Positions 55,419-62,237 of a stretch of DNA of 63,540 bases are shown in pieces. Under the pieces are notes generated by a model, which saw only the letters and a list, made by a program, of their open reading frames with translations, made no database searches and was not told where the DNA came from. Source of the stretch: Oligoflexales bacterium (GTDB lineage: Bacteria > Bdellovibrionota_B > Oligoflexia > Oligoflexales > RGVZ01); contig CANILH010000008.1 in assembly GCA_947468665.1 (NCBI GenBank), positions 1-63,540 of the forward strand. Reading direction: 5' to 3'. The first letter of the stretch is position 1; every line of letters starts with the position of its first letter. The position numbers and the translations under genes were made by a program.

Positions 55419-57812
55419 ATGACAAAAAAATCTTCTAAAAAGCCACCCGCCAAGAAGTCAGCGGCCAAAAAACCCGCTAAAAAATCTCCCGCTAAAAAAT
55501 CAACCAAAACAGTCCGAGCAAGAAAGCCTTCCGGAAAATCTAAGCCAAGTGTTTGCGCGACCCGACCGGAAATAGTCGCCAAGCACTATCAAGGCCTTGA
55601 GTTAAAGTTCCGCGACTACCGTAAGGTCCTTGGCCGCGGCTTGACCCTCGGCGAGAAGATTCTTTTTTCTCATTTGGACAAAGACTCCGACCTTAAATCC
55701 TATGTTCGCGGCAAGAGCTTTATCATGCTTCGTCCCGACCGCGTGGCCATGCAAGATGCTACGGCCCAGATGGCCATTTTACAGTTCATTCAGTCCGGCA
55801 AAAAGCAAGTGGCCGTGCCCTCCACAGTTCACTGTGATCACTTGATCGTCGCTCGTAAGGGCTCCGATAACGATATGAAAGTGGCCAATAAAGATAACGA
55901 GGAGGTTTATGATTTCCTCGCGTCTGCCAGCAGAAAATACGGCATTGGTTTCTGGAAGCCTGGCTCCGGTATCATCCACCAGGTGGTGTTAGAGAACTAT
56001 GCCTTTCCTGGTGGTCTGATGATCGGTACGGACTCTCACACGCCGAACGCCGGTGGTCTCGGTATGTGTGCCATTGGCGTAGGCGGCGCGGATGCTGTTG
56101 ACGTGATGGCCGGCATGCCGTGGGAACTTCTTAATCCAAAGTTTGTGGGCGTAAAACTTACGGGATCTTTGACCGGCTGGGCATCGCCTAAAGACGTGAT
56201 TACCTACCTTTGTGGCAAGTTAACAGTTAAGGGAGGCACCAACAAAATCATCGAGTACTTTGGACCAGGAACAAAATCTATTTCTTGTACCGGTAAGGCA
56301 ACCATCACCAATATGGGAGCTGAGCTCGGCGCCACTTGCTCAGTATTTCCTTATGATGAGCGCATGGGCACCTATCTTCGCACCACGGAGCGTACCGCTT
56401 TAGCCGATATCGCTGATCAGTATGCCATGCACCTTAGAGCAGACGACGAGTGTGAGCAAGATCCCGCTAAGTATTACGACGAAGTGGTTGAGATTAATCT
56501 CTCTGACCTCGAGCCCCAGGTGGTTGGCCCTCACACTCCAGACTTAGCCCGCGGCGTGTCTCAGCTGGGGGCTGAGGTTAAGGCAAAAGGCTATCACGAC
56601 AAGATTTCGGCGTGTCTCATTGGAAGCTGCACCAATAGTTCTTATGAGGATATTTCCCGGGCTGCAAGTATCGTGACGTACGCGATGGAGCAAGGCCTCA
56701 AGGGAAAAGTACAGTTTTTGGTTTCTCCAGGCTCAGACCAAATCTATAACACCATGGAGCGCGACGGCCTTCTTAAAGTCTTTGAGGACTTCGGAGCTGT
56801 TGTCATGGCAAACGCGTGCGGTCCATGTATTGGTCAGTGGAAGCGTGATGACATGAAAGACGGGACGCCGAATTCCATCGTCACAAGCTTTAATCGTAAC
56901 TTCCGCGCCCGTAACGACGGTAACACTGAGACCTTAGGCTTTATCAGCTCTCCTGAGATGGTTGTCGCCTACGCGATTTCAGGAAGTCTTAGCTTTAACC
57001 CAAATACAGATTATCTGACCAATAAAGCAGGCCAGAAAATCCGCCTTAGAGCACCAATGGGAGCTGAGCTTCCTATGATTGGTTTTGCTAAGGGCCTGGC
57101 TGGATTTTTGGAACCCGCCACTGATGGCAGCAAACTGAAAGTCGCCGTTAGCCCAAAAAGCCCAAGGCTTCAGCTATTGGAGCCGTTTACCAAATGGGAT
57201 GGTCAAGACTTTGTCGAGCATCAGCTATTGCTCAAAACAAAAGGCAAAACCACAACTGATCATATTTCTCCGGCCGGCAAGTGGCTCGCCTTCCGTGGTC
57301 ATCTGGATAAAATCTCTGACAATATGTTCCTAGGCGCCACCAATGCCTTTATGGAAAAAGACATCGGCAAAACCAAAAACGCTTTTGACGGCAGCGTAAA
57401 AACAGTCGCCGAAGTGGCCCGCGACTACAAAAAACGCGGCGTCCGTTGGATTGTGGTTGGGGATGAGAACTACGGCGAGGGATCAAGCCGTGAGCATGCG
57501 GCCATGTGCCCACGTTTCCTCGGAGTCAGCGCTGTGATCGTAAAAAGCTTCGCTCGTATCCACGAGACAAACCTCAAAAAACAAGGCGGCCTTGCTCTGA
57601 CGTTCGCCAATACGGCCGATTACGAGAAGGTCCGTGACGGCGATAAGCTTTCTGTCCGCGGCCTCTCAGGCTTTGCCCCAGGCAAGAACCTTACCGTAGA
57701 GATTAAGCACGCAGACGGCTCAAAAGATTCCTTTGAGGCGAAGCACAGCTATAACGCCGAGCAAATTCTGTGGTTTAAGGCAGGCTCCGCCTTAAACCTC
57801 ATGAAAGACTGA
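55419..57812 (+). CDS. acn: Aconitate hydratase with histone-H1-like N-terminal tail
   Basis: A 797-residue citrate-cycle enzyme that isomerises citrate and isocitrate using a 4Fe-4S cluster held by Cys404 (GSCTNS), Cys467 and Cys470 (NACGPCIGQW). Other family segments are IGTDSHTPNAGGLG, SPGSDQIYNTMERDG and GEGSSREHAAMCPRFLG. The order and size match the mitochondrial-type aconitase branch, not AcnA or AcnB of E. coli. The first 40 residues are Lys/Ala/Pro repeats (KKSAAKKPAKKSPAKKS) like histone H1 or AlgP tails, unusual for this enzyme. The tail could bind nucleic acid; that is inference. Confidence 0.93.
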   Translation: MTKKSSKKPPAKKSAAKKPAKKSPAKKSTKTVRARKPSGKSKPSVCATRPEIVAKHYQGLELKFRDYRKVLGRGLTLGEKILFSHLDKDSDLKSYVRGKSFIMLRPDRVAMQDATAQMAILQFIQSGKKQVAVPSTVHCDHLIVARKGSDNDMKVANKDNEEVYDFLASASRKYGIGFWKPGSGIIHQVVLENYAFPGGLMIGTDSHTPNAGGLGMCAIGVGGADAVDVMAGMPWELLNPKFVGVKLTGSLTGWASPKDVITYLCGKLTVKGGTNKIIEYFGPGTKSISCTGKATITNMGAELGATCSVFPYDERMGTYLRTTERTALADIADQYAMHLRADDECEQDPAKYYDEVVEINLSDLEPQVVGPHTPDLARGVSQLGAEVKAKGYHDKISACLIGSCTNSSYEDISRAASIVTYAMEQGLKGKVQFLVSPGSDQIYNTMERDGLLKVFEDFGAVVMANACGPCIGQWKRDDMKDGTPNSIVTSFNRNFRARNDGNTETLGFISSPEMVVAYAISGSLSFNPNTDYLTNKAGQKIRLRAPMGAELPMIGFAKGLAGFLEPATDGSKLKVAVSPKSPRLQLLEPFTKWDGQDFVEHQLLLKTKGKTTTDHISPAGKWLAFRGHLDKISDNMFLGATNAFMEKDIGKTKNAFDGSVKTVAEVARDYKKRGVRWIVVGDENYGEGSSREHAAMCPRFLGVSAVIVKSFARIHETNLKKQGGLALTFANTADYEKVRDGDKLSVRGLSGFAPGKNLTVEIKHADGSKDSFEAKHSYNAEQILWFKAGSALNLMKD

Positions 57813-57820
57813 ACGCCAAT

Positions 57821-57996
57821 CGGTCATCCTGACCGAAGGGAAGGACCTCCGTCATCCAGAGGTCGTCATCCAGAGCGAAGCGAAGGACCCCCGTCATCCA
57901 GAGGTCGTCATCCAGAGCGAAGCGAAGGACCTCGAAGGACCCCCGTCATCCAGAGGTCGTCATCCAGAGCGAAGCGAAGGACCTCGAAGGACCCCT
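57821..57996. repeat. Tandem GTCATCC repeat array
   Basis: Three head-to-tail copies (57851-57892, 57893-57944, 57945-57996) of 42-52 bases contain GTCATCCAGAG and GAGCGAAGCGAAGGACC. A degenerate partial copy at 57821-57850 precedes them. This resembles an interspersed palindrome-type repeat common in bacterial intergenic DNA. Copies 2 and 3 have an extra TCGAAGGACC. No protein is encoded. Confidence 0.85.
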
Positions 57997-57998
57997 CA

Positions 57999-58027
57999 GA
58001 AACCCCGCCATTAATTGGCGGGGTTTC
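57999..58027 (+). terminator. Strong terminator after aconitase
   Basis: GAAACCCCGCC (57999-58009) and GGCGGGGTTTC (58017-58027) form a perfect 11-bp stem with a 7-base loop, downstream of the repeat array. Only short T-runs surround it, yet the GC-rich core with flanking A and T fits a terminator acting on either strand. Confidence 0.8.
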
Positions 58028-58064
58028 TGCTATTTGGCTTGAGATCAATCCGATGGCCTATGCA

Positions 58065-58085
58065 TTTTTACATAGTATGTAAAAA
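58065..58085. promoter_or_regulatory. Perfect 21-base palindrome, possible operator
   Basis: TTTTTACATA (58065-58074) and TATGTAAAAA (58076-58085) are exact inverse copies around a single G. A half-site TTTTACATA recurs about 20 bases on (near 58104-58112). The form suits a dimeric regulator binding site. No gene starts within 180 bases, apart from the tRNA promoter. Confidence 0.45.
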
Positions 58086-58244
58086 CGGTAATGGTATTGA
58101 TCAATTTTACATATCTCCCAAATCTGGCGTGTGACAGTATAACATTCCGGAAATTAACCAATTTTTGGTCATGCAGCATAGTGACAGACCCCACGCTCCC
58201 AGTCCTTATTACAGCTACGTCCCCGGGCCACATAGTTTCTTTCG

Positions 58245-58273
58245 TTGACAGACCGGCCTGCGAAGCTTATAAG
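58245..58273 (+). promoter_or_regulatory. Promoter of the initiator tRNA gene
   Basis: TTGACA (58245-58250, perfect) and TATAAG (58268-58273, 5 of 6) with exactly 17 bases between, ending 13 bases before the tRNA. A strong sigma70-type promoter, as expected for a stable RNA. Confidence 0.85.
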
Positions 58274-58286
58274 AGCGGTTCGATGT

Positions 58287-58362
58287 CGCGGGGTGGAGAA
58301 GTTGGTATCTCGTCGGGCTCATAACCCGAAGACCGTAGGTTCAAGTCCTACCCCCGCTACCA
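58287..58362 (+). tRNA. Initiator tRNA-fMet (CAT anticodon)
   Basis: A 76-base gene with encoded CCA. The acceptor is CGCGGGG with CCCCGCT, so bases 2-7 pair and 1-72 (C-U) do not, an initiator feature. The anticodon stem has the diagnostic GGG/CCC pairs around CTCATAA, with CAT at 58320-58322. The T arm is GTAGG-TTCAAGT-CCTAC. E. coli fMet has C-A at 1-72, so C-U here is a small difference. Its own promoter and terminator flank it. Confidence 0.93.
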
Positions 58363-58470
58363 ACATAAGTCCCGGCTCTGATTGAATAAATCAGGGCCGT
58401 TTTTTTTGGGCATGGGGCGGAAATGGGCCTCGCACGCAAACCAAACGCAAACATGAAAACGAAATGGATC
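58315..58470 (+). repeat. tRNA 3'-half and flank, intact copy of a degenerate direct repeat
   Basis: This stretch covers the tRNA anticodon arm onward, its terminator and about 60 further bases. It is the intact partner of a degenerate copy at 60075-60210. Shared blocks are ACCCGAAGA, ACCCCCGC, ATCAGG, CCGTT, GGGGCGGAAATG (58414-58425) and AAACATGAAAACGAAAT (58449-58465). The order is kept, so it is one ancestral duplication, typical of an integration site at a tRNA 3' end. Confidence 0.75.
58374..58407 (+). terminator. Terminator of the tRNA gene
   Basis: GGCTCTGATT and AATCAGGGCC form a 10-bp stem (one G-T wobble) with a 5-base loop, followed by G and eight T. A classical terminator 12 bases after the tRNA CCA. 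Confidence 0.88.
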
Positions 58471-58663
58471 AGTTTTGGCCTACGACTAAGTGTAAGCTGT
58501 AGTGCTTCATTAATGGGCGCTACATGCGACGTCGATGTTTTGCTAACTGCCATTGGTAGCACGGCAATAAAATGCCGGACTAAAGGAATCTACAAATACT
58601 ATCCGCCGCGCGATCTAGTTCTGAGCGATCTGGCTTTGTGAGGTAATACACAATGTCGACTGG
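58408..58663. other. Intergenic region after tRNA-fMet, no supported gene
   Basis: Between the tRNA terminator and the XRE gene stop. A 72-codon plus-strand frame (58423-58641) shows no ribosome site or protein-like pattern and I do not call it. The first 60 bases belong to the direct repeat shared with 60075-60210. Nothing else is recognised. Confidence 0.5.
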
Positions 58664-59005
58664 TTATGCGGCAAGAATTTCGATCTTTACGTGAGGAAAT
58701 ACCTTCTGAGCATAGCCAATCAAGCGATCGACGGTGAAGCTACTAATTTTTCCGCGTAGTATCTCGCTGATTCTTGCCTCGTCAATATCTAGCTTCTTCG
58801 CTAGCTGCCTTTGAGTAAGCTCGTGCTCGCGATGATACTTCGCAATGAGTTGGCATAGCTTATATTTGGCGCGTTCCACTTCTGACGCGTCCTCAGGTAA
58901 GGCAATATTGCCTCCTGTGTAGTCAGGATCTGATAGTTTATCCCGGACTTTTTTTAGTGTCGCCGCACTTGGGAATTTTTTGATTGGCTTTTTTTTCGTA
59001 GCCAT
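58664..59005 (-). CDS. XRE-family antitoxin-like regulator
   Basis: A 113-residue DNA-binding protein. The basic N-terminus MATKKKPIKK leads to a Cro/C1-type HTH (about 55-105): LCQLIAKYHREHELTQRQLA with KLDIDEARISEILRGKI. It matches the HigA2/COG5606 antitoxin group, which is usually paired with a HigB/RelE toxin. ATG 59005 has GGAG six bases upstream. No intact toxin partner lies beside it; 215 bases upstream contain only a 29-codon fragment. It is in the accessory island. Confidence 0.8.
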   Translation of the reverse strand: MATKKKPIKKFPSAATLKKVRDKLSDPDYTGGNIALPEDASEVERAKYKLCQLIAKYHREHELTQRQLAKKLDIDEARISEILRGKISSFTVDRLIGYAQKVFPHVKIEILAA

Positions 59006-59221
59006 AGCTATCTCCAAAATGCGTTTATCACGCCGATATAAATTAATTCTTCATGCATACCTCAAGAGCCTTGTCATAAAAGCGTCCGCTTTGAATAAAC
59101 TCACTGACCTCAATTGCAAGGTGATCGATCATATCAGCACAACACCAGTACGTATGGCACAAAAATAGCCTGCCGGAACTGGAACCAACAGCTTGTACTT
59201 TTGCCTAACAAAACCATAAAA
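59006..59221. other. Gap between XRE and PIN genes
   Basis: 216 bases. On the minus strand a 29-codon frame starting MIDHLAIEVSEF ends TAA at about 59054-59056, and the same frame stays open upstream of it without a start. It may be a decayed gene end, for example a lost toxin, but it matches no family I know. Confidence 0.3.
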
Positions 59222-59629
59222 TTATTTCCCACCTTTGCGAATGATCTTCAATCCTGGATATTCCAAGAAATCGTTGTCATGAGTTATGAGGGGGAGTTCA
59301 AAACTTACTGCGGTGGCCGCAACCCATGCGTCTTGGACGGAAAATTCCCGGCCTTGCTTTCGGCTAATTGACATCAGATCTGCCCAAATGGCGCCCGTCT
59401 CATCAGTGGGCAACACAACGCGATAGTCGTGATTAAGTGACATCAATAAGTCGTTGGCTCTTTGAGGGCCCCAATTGCGGTGTTTTGAGCCAAGAATAAC
59501 TTCTGCTTTGGATTGCAGGGCAACGAAGAGCAAATTCTTGGGGACTAAAAATTCAGAATAGAGATCAGCAAATGGATGCTTATTGTAGATGTATGAGACG
59601 ATCTGCGTATCAAGAAGATATGGGTTCAT
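59222..59629 (-). CDS. PIN-domain (VapC-type) toxin nuclease
   Basis: A 135-residue PIN ribonuclease. The acidic metal site is Asp7 (YLLDTQIV), Glu43 (KAEVILG), Asp100 (SVQDAWVAATA) and Asp118 (THDNDF), in the family order. VapC toxins cut tRNA or rRNA when free of antitoxin. The upstream 81-residue gene ends 6 bases before it and is the expected antitoxin. It is inside the island flanked by the tRNA repeat. Confidence 0.88.
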   Translation of the reverse strand: MNPYLLDTQIVSYIYNKHPFADLYSEFLVPKNLLFVALQSKAEVILGSKHRNWGPQRANDLLMSLNHDYRVVLPTDETGAIWADLMSISRKQGREFSVQDAWVAATAVSFELPLITHDNDFLEYPGLKIIRKGGK

Positions 59630-59635
59630 GGGCCG

Positions 59636-59881
59636 CTATTTATCTTCGTCAAAAGAAACTAATTTAACGTACTGGTGGCTCGATTTAATGGCCTTTAAAA
59701 ATTCATCAAACTCGTCGTCTGACACGGGCCCCATCTTGGTCCCATAATCTTTTATGCCGGTTTTCTGAATCTTCGCAGCCGGCTGATCGGCAGTCATATC
59801 CATCAACATCTGCTGTTTAGGCGTTAACCCTGTCTTCAGAGAGGTACTCACGTTTCCATCCTTATATCGCGTGATTTCCAA
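59636..59881 (-). CDS. Likely antitoxin of the PIN toxin
   Basis: An 81-residue acidic protein starting with TTG (GGGGAG six bases upstream). It resembles no DNA-binding antitoxin strongly, but its size, charge, position (6 bases before the PIN gene) and conserved C-terminal acidic helix (SDDEFDEFLKAI) fit an antitoxin whose C-terminus wraps the toxin. The N-terminus ITRYKDGNVSTSL could form a short ribbon-type strand. Confidence 0.6.
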   Translation of the reverse strand: MEITRYKDGNVSTSLKTGLTPKQQMLMDMTADQPAAKIQKTGIKDYGTKMGPVSDDEFDEFLKAIKSSHQYVKLVSFDEDK

Positions 59882-60215
59882 GCTTAACTCCCCTTATGTA
59901 TCGGTGGTTTTCAATATTACTTGAGGGCAAAACCCTACGTAAGGCGATCTTAAACCATCCGCCGTGACGTTGCCACGGACAACTCATCCCCACACCCCTT
60001 GAACTGATGAATTGCGGTTGGTAAAACTATAATAGGTTTAAAAAAGCCGTCAAATTCTTGGCTGACTCAGCTTCCGACCATGACCCGAAGAGTTCAAGTC
60101 CCAATCCAACCCCCGCATAAGTACCGCCTCTGCTTGTAGACATCAGGACCGTTATTTTTTGGGTGGGGGCGGAAATGACGTCCGATGGAAAACATGAAAA
60201 CGAAATCGACCGAGA
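59882..60215. other. Intergenic region holding the degenerate repeat copy
   Basis: 334 bases between the antitoxin start and a broken recombinase. The first 190 bases show nothing recognisable apart from the antitoxin promoter area. The remainder (60075-60210) is the degenerate copy of the tRNA 3' half and its flank. Confidence 0.5.
60075..60210 (+). repeat. Degenerate copy of tRNA-fMet 3' half and flank
   Basis: Direct-repeat partner of 58315-58470. Exact matches in order: ACCCGAAGA near 60083-60091, ACCCCCGC at 60109-60116, ATCAGG at 60142-60147, GGGGCGGAAATG at 60166-60177 and a 17-base block AAACATGAAAACGAAAT at 60190-60206. The T-arm and terminator stem are scrambled, so it cannot make a tRNA. 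It ends right at the 3' end of a broken tyrosine recombinase, the usual arrangement at an attachment site. Confidence 0.75.
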
Positions 60216-60590
60216 TCACCTCACGACAGATCTTGGCCGGTCTGAAAAATGACTTTCGAGAGCCCTTGGACCTACGCTAAATATCGCCGCAGTGTCTGCA
60301 ACTTTATTTGGCAGTACGTGTAGATAAAGCATCGTCGTCTTCATGTCTTTATGACCAAGGATCTTGCTGACGGTCACGAGGTCAACGCCTCTGTCTATCA
60401 TCAGATTTGCCGCGGTGTGACGAAGGTCATGAAACCTCAGCGCGCGCACACCAGATGCCTCAAGATCTTTTTTAAAGTACCGCCTGACGAACACTTCATG
60501 ACAAATAGGCGAACCTGTCTCTTGATGATAGAAGAGCGTCGTCGCGGCATTAGGGCGATCTGTGCGGCTAATCAAGTCTCGAATCTCGTT
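60216..60590 (-). pseudogene. C-terminal fragment of a phage-type tyrosine recombinase
   Basis: About 125 residues remain of an integrase normally 300-400 long. The catalytic box II is LRFHDLRHTAANLMI with His and Arg. It is followed by SKILGHKDMKTTMLYLHV with the third His and the nucleophile Tyr. The N-terminal core-binding domain and the first catalytic Arg are missing; a TAG cuts the frame upstream at about 60590. It abuts the degenerate tRNA repeat, as integrase genes usually abut attachment sites. Confidence 0.85.
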
Positions 60591-60629
60591 TGCCTACGGC
60601 CACAATAAATTCCCGCCTTACGTTTGCTG

Positions 60630-61328
60630 AGGCGATGACGCTCTTGTAGCGTGTCAAATTAAACTTTCGCAGAGGATACGAGATACGTGGAAAAGGTCGC
60701 TCCTGAATGATCCGGCCGACAAACACCTGCACGCGGAGATTAGGCTCTTTCCTCAGGGCCGCTTAATGGCCAAAAAAGTCCTTCTACAGATCATTTATGA
60801 GCTGAATCAATTCCTATTGTTCCCCCACGAAAAGCGGCCCGAGGAAATTCCGCCTATACACATCGCCCCATTTCGAAAAAAATGACCCTATCCTTAAGCA
60901 CCATGAGGCCAAACGAGCTCTGCAGGGCGATGAGGACGAGAAGCACGTCCCGCCCCATCACATGGCGAGGCTAATGGCTGAATTGACGAGGACCAGTCCC
61001 GGTGCCGATGGTAAGCCGGAGTACATCTATCCATGGTGGCCAGTTGTGCGTCTTACCTATGCCCTTGGGCTGCGGCGCAACGAGACCCTTGGCGTGGCCG
61101 CTGACTGCGTCTATACGGATCATTTTGCCGTGGAACAACAGAGAGCTAAATGGCGGGCACTGTACACGTAAAGATTTGCGGTGCACATTCATCACCGAGA
61201 TGCTGAAGGACCATTCCCTTGAAGATGTCCGCCAGGCAGCCGGTCACGCTACGAGTCGCATAACTCATAAGCACTATATTAAGGATGCTCGGGGTTTGGG
61301 GTTGGTAAAGTTCCGGCCAAAAAAATAA
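60630..61328 (+). pseudogene. Broken tyrosine recombinase, frameshifted and internally deleted
   Basis: Plus-strand remnants of a second integrase. The frame is open from about 60630 (RDTWKRSLLNDPADKH) to a TGA at about 60884, where removing one A from a 7-A run restores the frame into NDPILKHHEAKRAL. Box I is seen as YALGLRRNETLGV near 61060. After 61171 another frame holds DLRCTFITEML and GHATSRITHKHYI. About 100 residues between the boxes are gone, and the box II His-Arg-His pattern has Cys in place of the second His. It cannot be functional. Confidence 0.75.
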
Positions 61329-61348
61329 TTTTACCTATCAGAAATGCT

Positions 61349-61381
61349 ACCGGCTAGGCGACATTTTGTTGGCTAGCCGGT
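61349..61381. repeat. Inverted repeat between convergent pseudogenes
   Basis: ACCGGCTAG (61349-61357) and CTAGCCGGT (61373-61381) form a perfect 9-bp stem with a 15-base loop. It sits between the ends of two convergent broken genes and may be an old terminator. No T-run follows. Confidence 0.4.
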
Positions 61382-61382
61382 G

Positions 61383-62192
61383 TTAGGCCTCGTCCAGTTT
61401 GACAAAGGCATTCTGAATTCCAGCCATTTCATCGGGAGATTCCCAAGTATATCTTCTTTCGCCTTCGAAGTGAGACATCAAATACCTGCGCAACCAATCA
61501 TATTTTTAAAAATATTGTATATCCTGTTCCCGTAAATTCTGGCTGATCAGTTCGACGATTTTGTCTCGATGACGGGTGCTATAAATTGTGTGCGACAGAT
61601 AATCTATAAATAACCGGGTGTCTCGAGTAAAGTGGACTCCAGCTGACGGGCGATTAATCCACGACTAAAGTAAATTTCCCGGTTTCCCCGAGGAGTAGTC
61701 ATTGATTTTTTCAATTAACTCGTTTGTTGACGGCATGTTAAGAAGGCCGACTAATTTTTTATCTAAAAAAATCTAGGGAACTTTGCCTGATTTTGTTCGA
61801 TTTCAAAGGCATCAATTAGTCCTTTTCCTAATACTTCTCCCTTCCCTGGGTCGCAGTGGACTTTGCCAAAAGTAATTCCACTCCGTCACCATACGTTCTC
61901 TTCAGCAATTTCCCTTTGGATGGCGCACCTTTTCGCAAAGTTGACTTAGTTGTTGAAGTTCATGGCCCTCCCTCTTCTCGAGCGTAAACACCAGTGAATC
62001 ACTTATGCTTATGATATTAAGGCCTTTGTCGTCGGCGCCTTCGGTACGGATTTGATCAATAATGCCAAAATAGACTCCAATTGCGTCGTGCTTCTCCGAA
62101 TTCATTAGGGACTTGAATCCCAGCACGTCAATGAATGCGACAAATGCGTCTTGGTACTCAAATATCCGTTTGCCTATTAACTTAATTTGCAT
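61383..62192 (-). pseudogene. Decayed nucleotidyl-cyclase-like gene (FIDVLGFK family)
   Basis: Reading on the minus strand in shifting frames gives an ordered protein of about 270 residues. The start is MQIKLIGKRIFEYQD, then DAFVAFIDVLGFKSLM and IISISDSLVFTLEK, followed by a stop at 61902. Other frames continue with FGKVHCDPGKGEVLGKGL, IDAFEIEQNQAKFPRFF, RLFIDYLSHTIYSTRHRD and DWLRRYLMSHFEGE, ending at TAA 61383-61385. Similar conserved proteins (FxDxLGF, later lidAfeiE...AKFPR) occur in bacteria, and I believe they relate to class III cyclase-type folds; that link is memory-based. Several frameshifts are needed, so it is not functional. Confidence 0.7.
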
Positions 62193-62237
62193 TTTTGCTC
62201 ATGCCTCGTACCGCTGGTTTGCTTTTTAACTCTGACG

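Noticed and set aside
57821-57996. Possible CRISPR array
   Set aside because: The copies are tandem with no unique spacers and differ in length by a 10-base insertion; no cas genes are near.
58423-58641. 72-codon plus-strand frame after tRNA-fMet
   Set aside because: Overlaps the tRNA flank repeat, lacks a ribosome site and has no protein-like pattern.
59018-59165. Minus-strand frame ending MIDHLAIEVSEF... as a toxin gene
   Set aside because: Only 29 codons from its ATG, no ribosome site and no match to a known toxin; kept as a note only.
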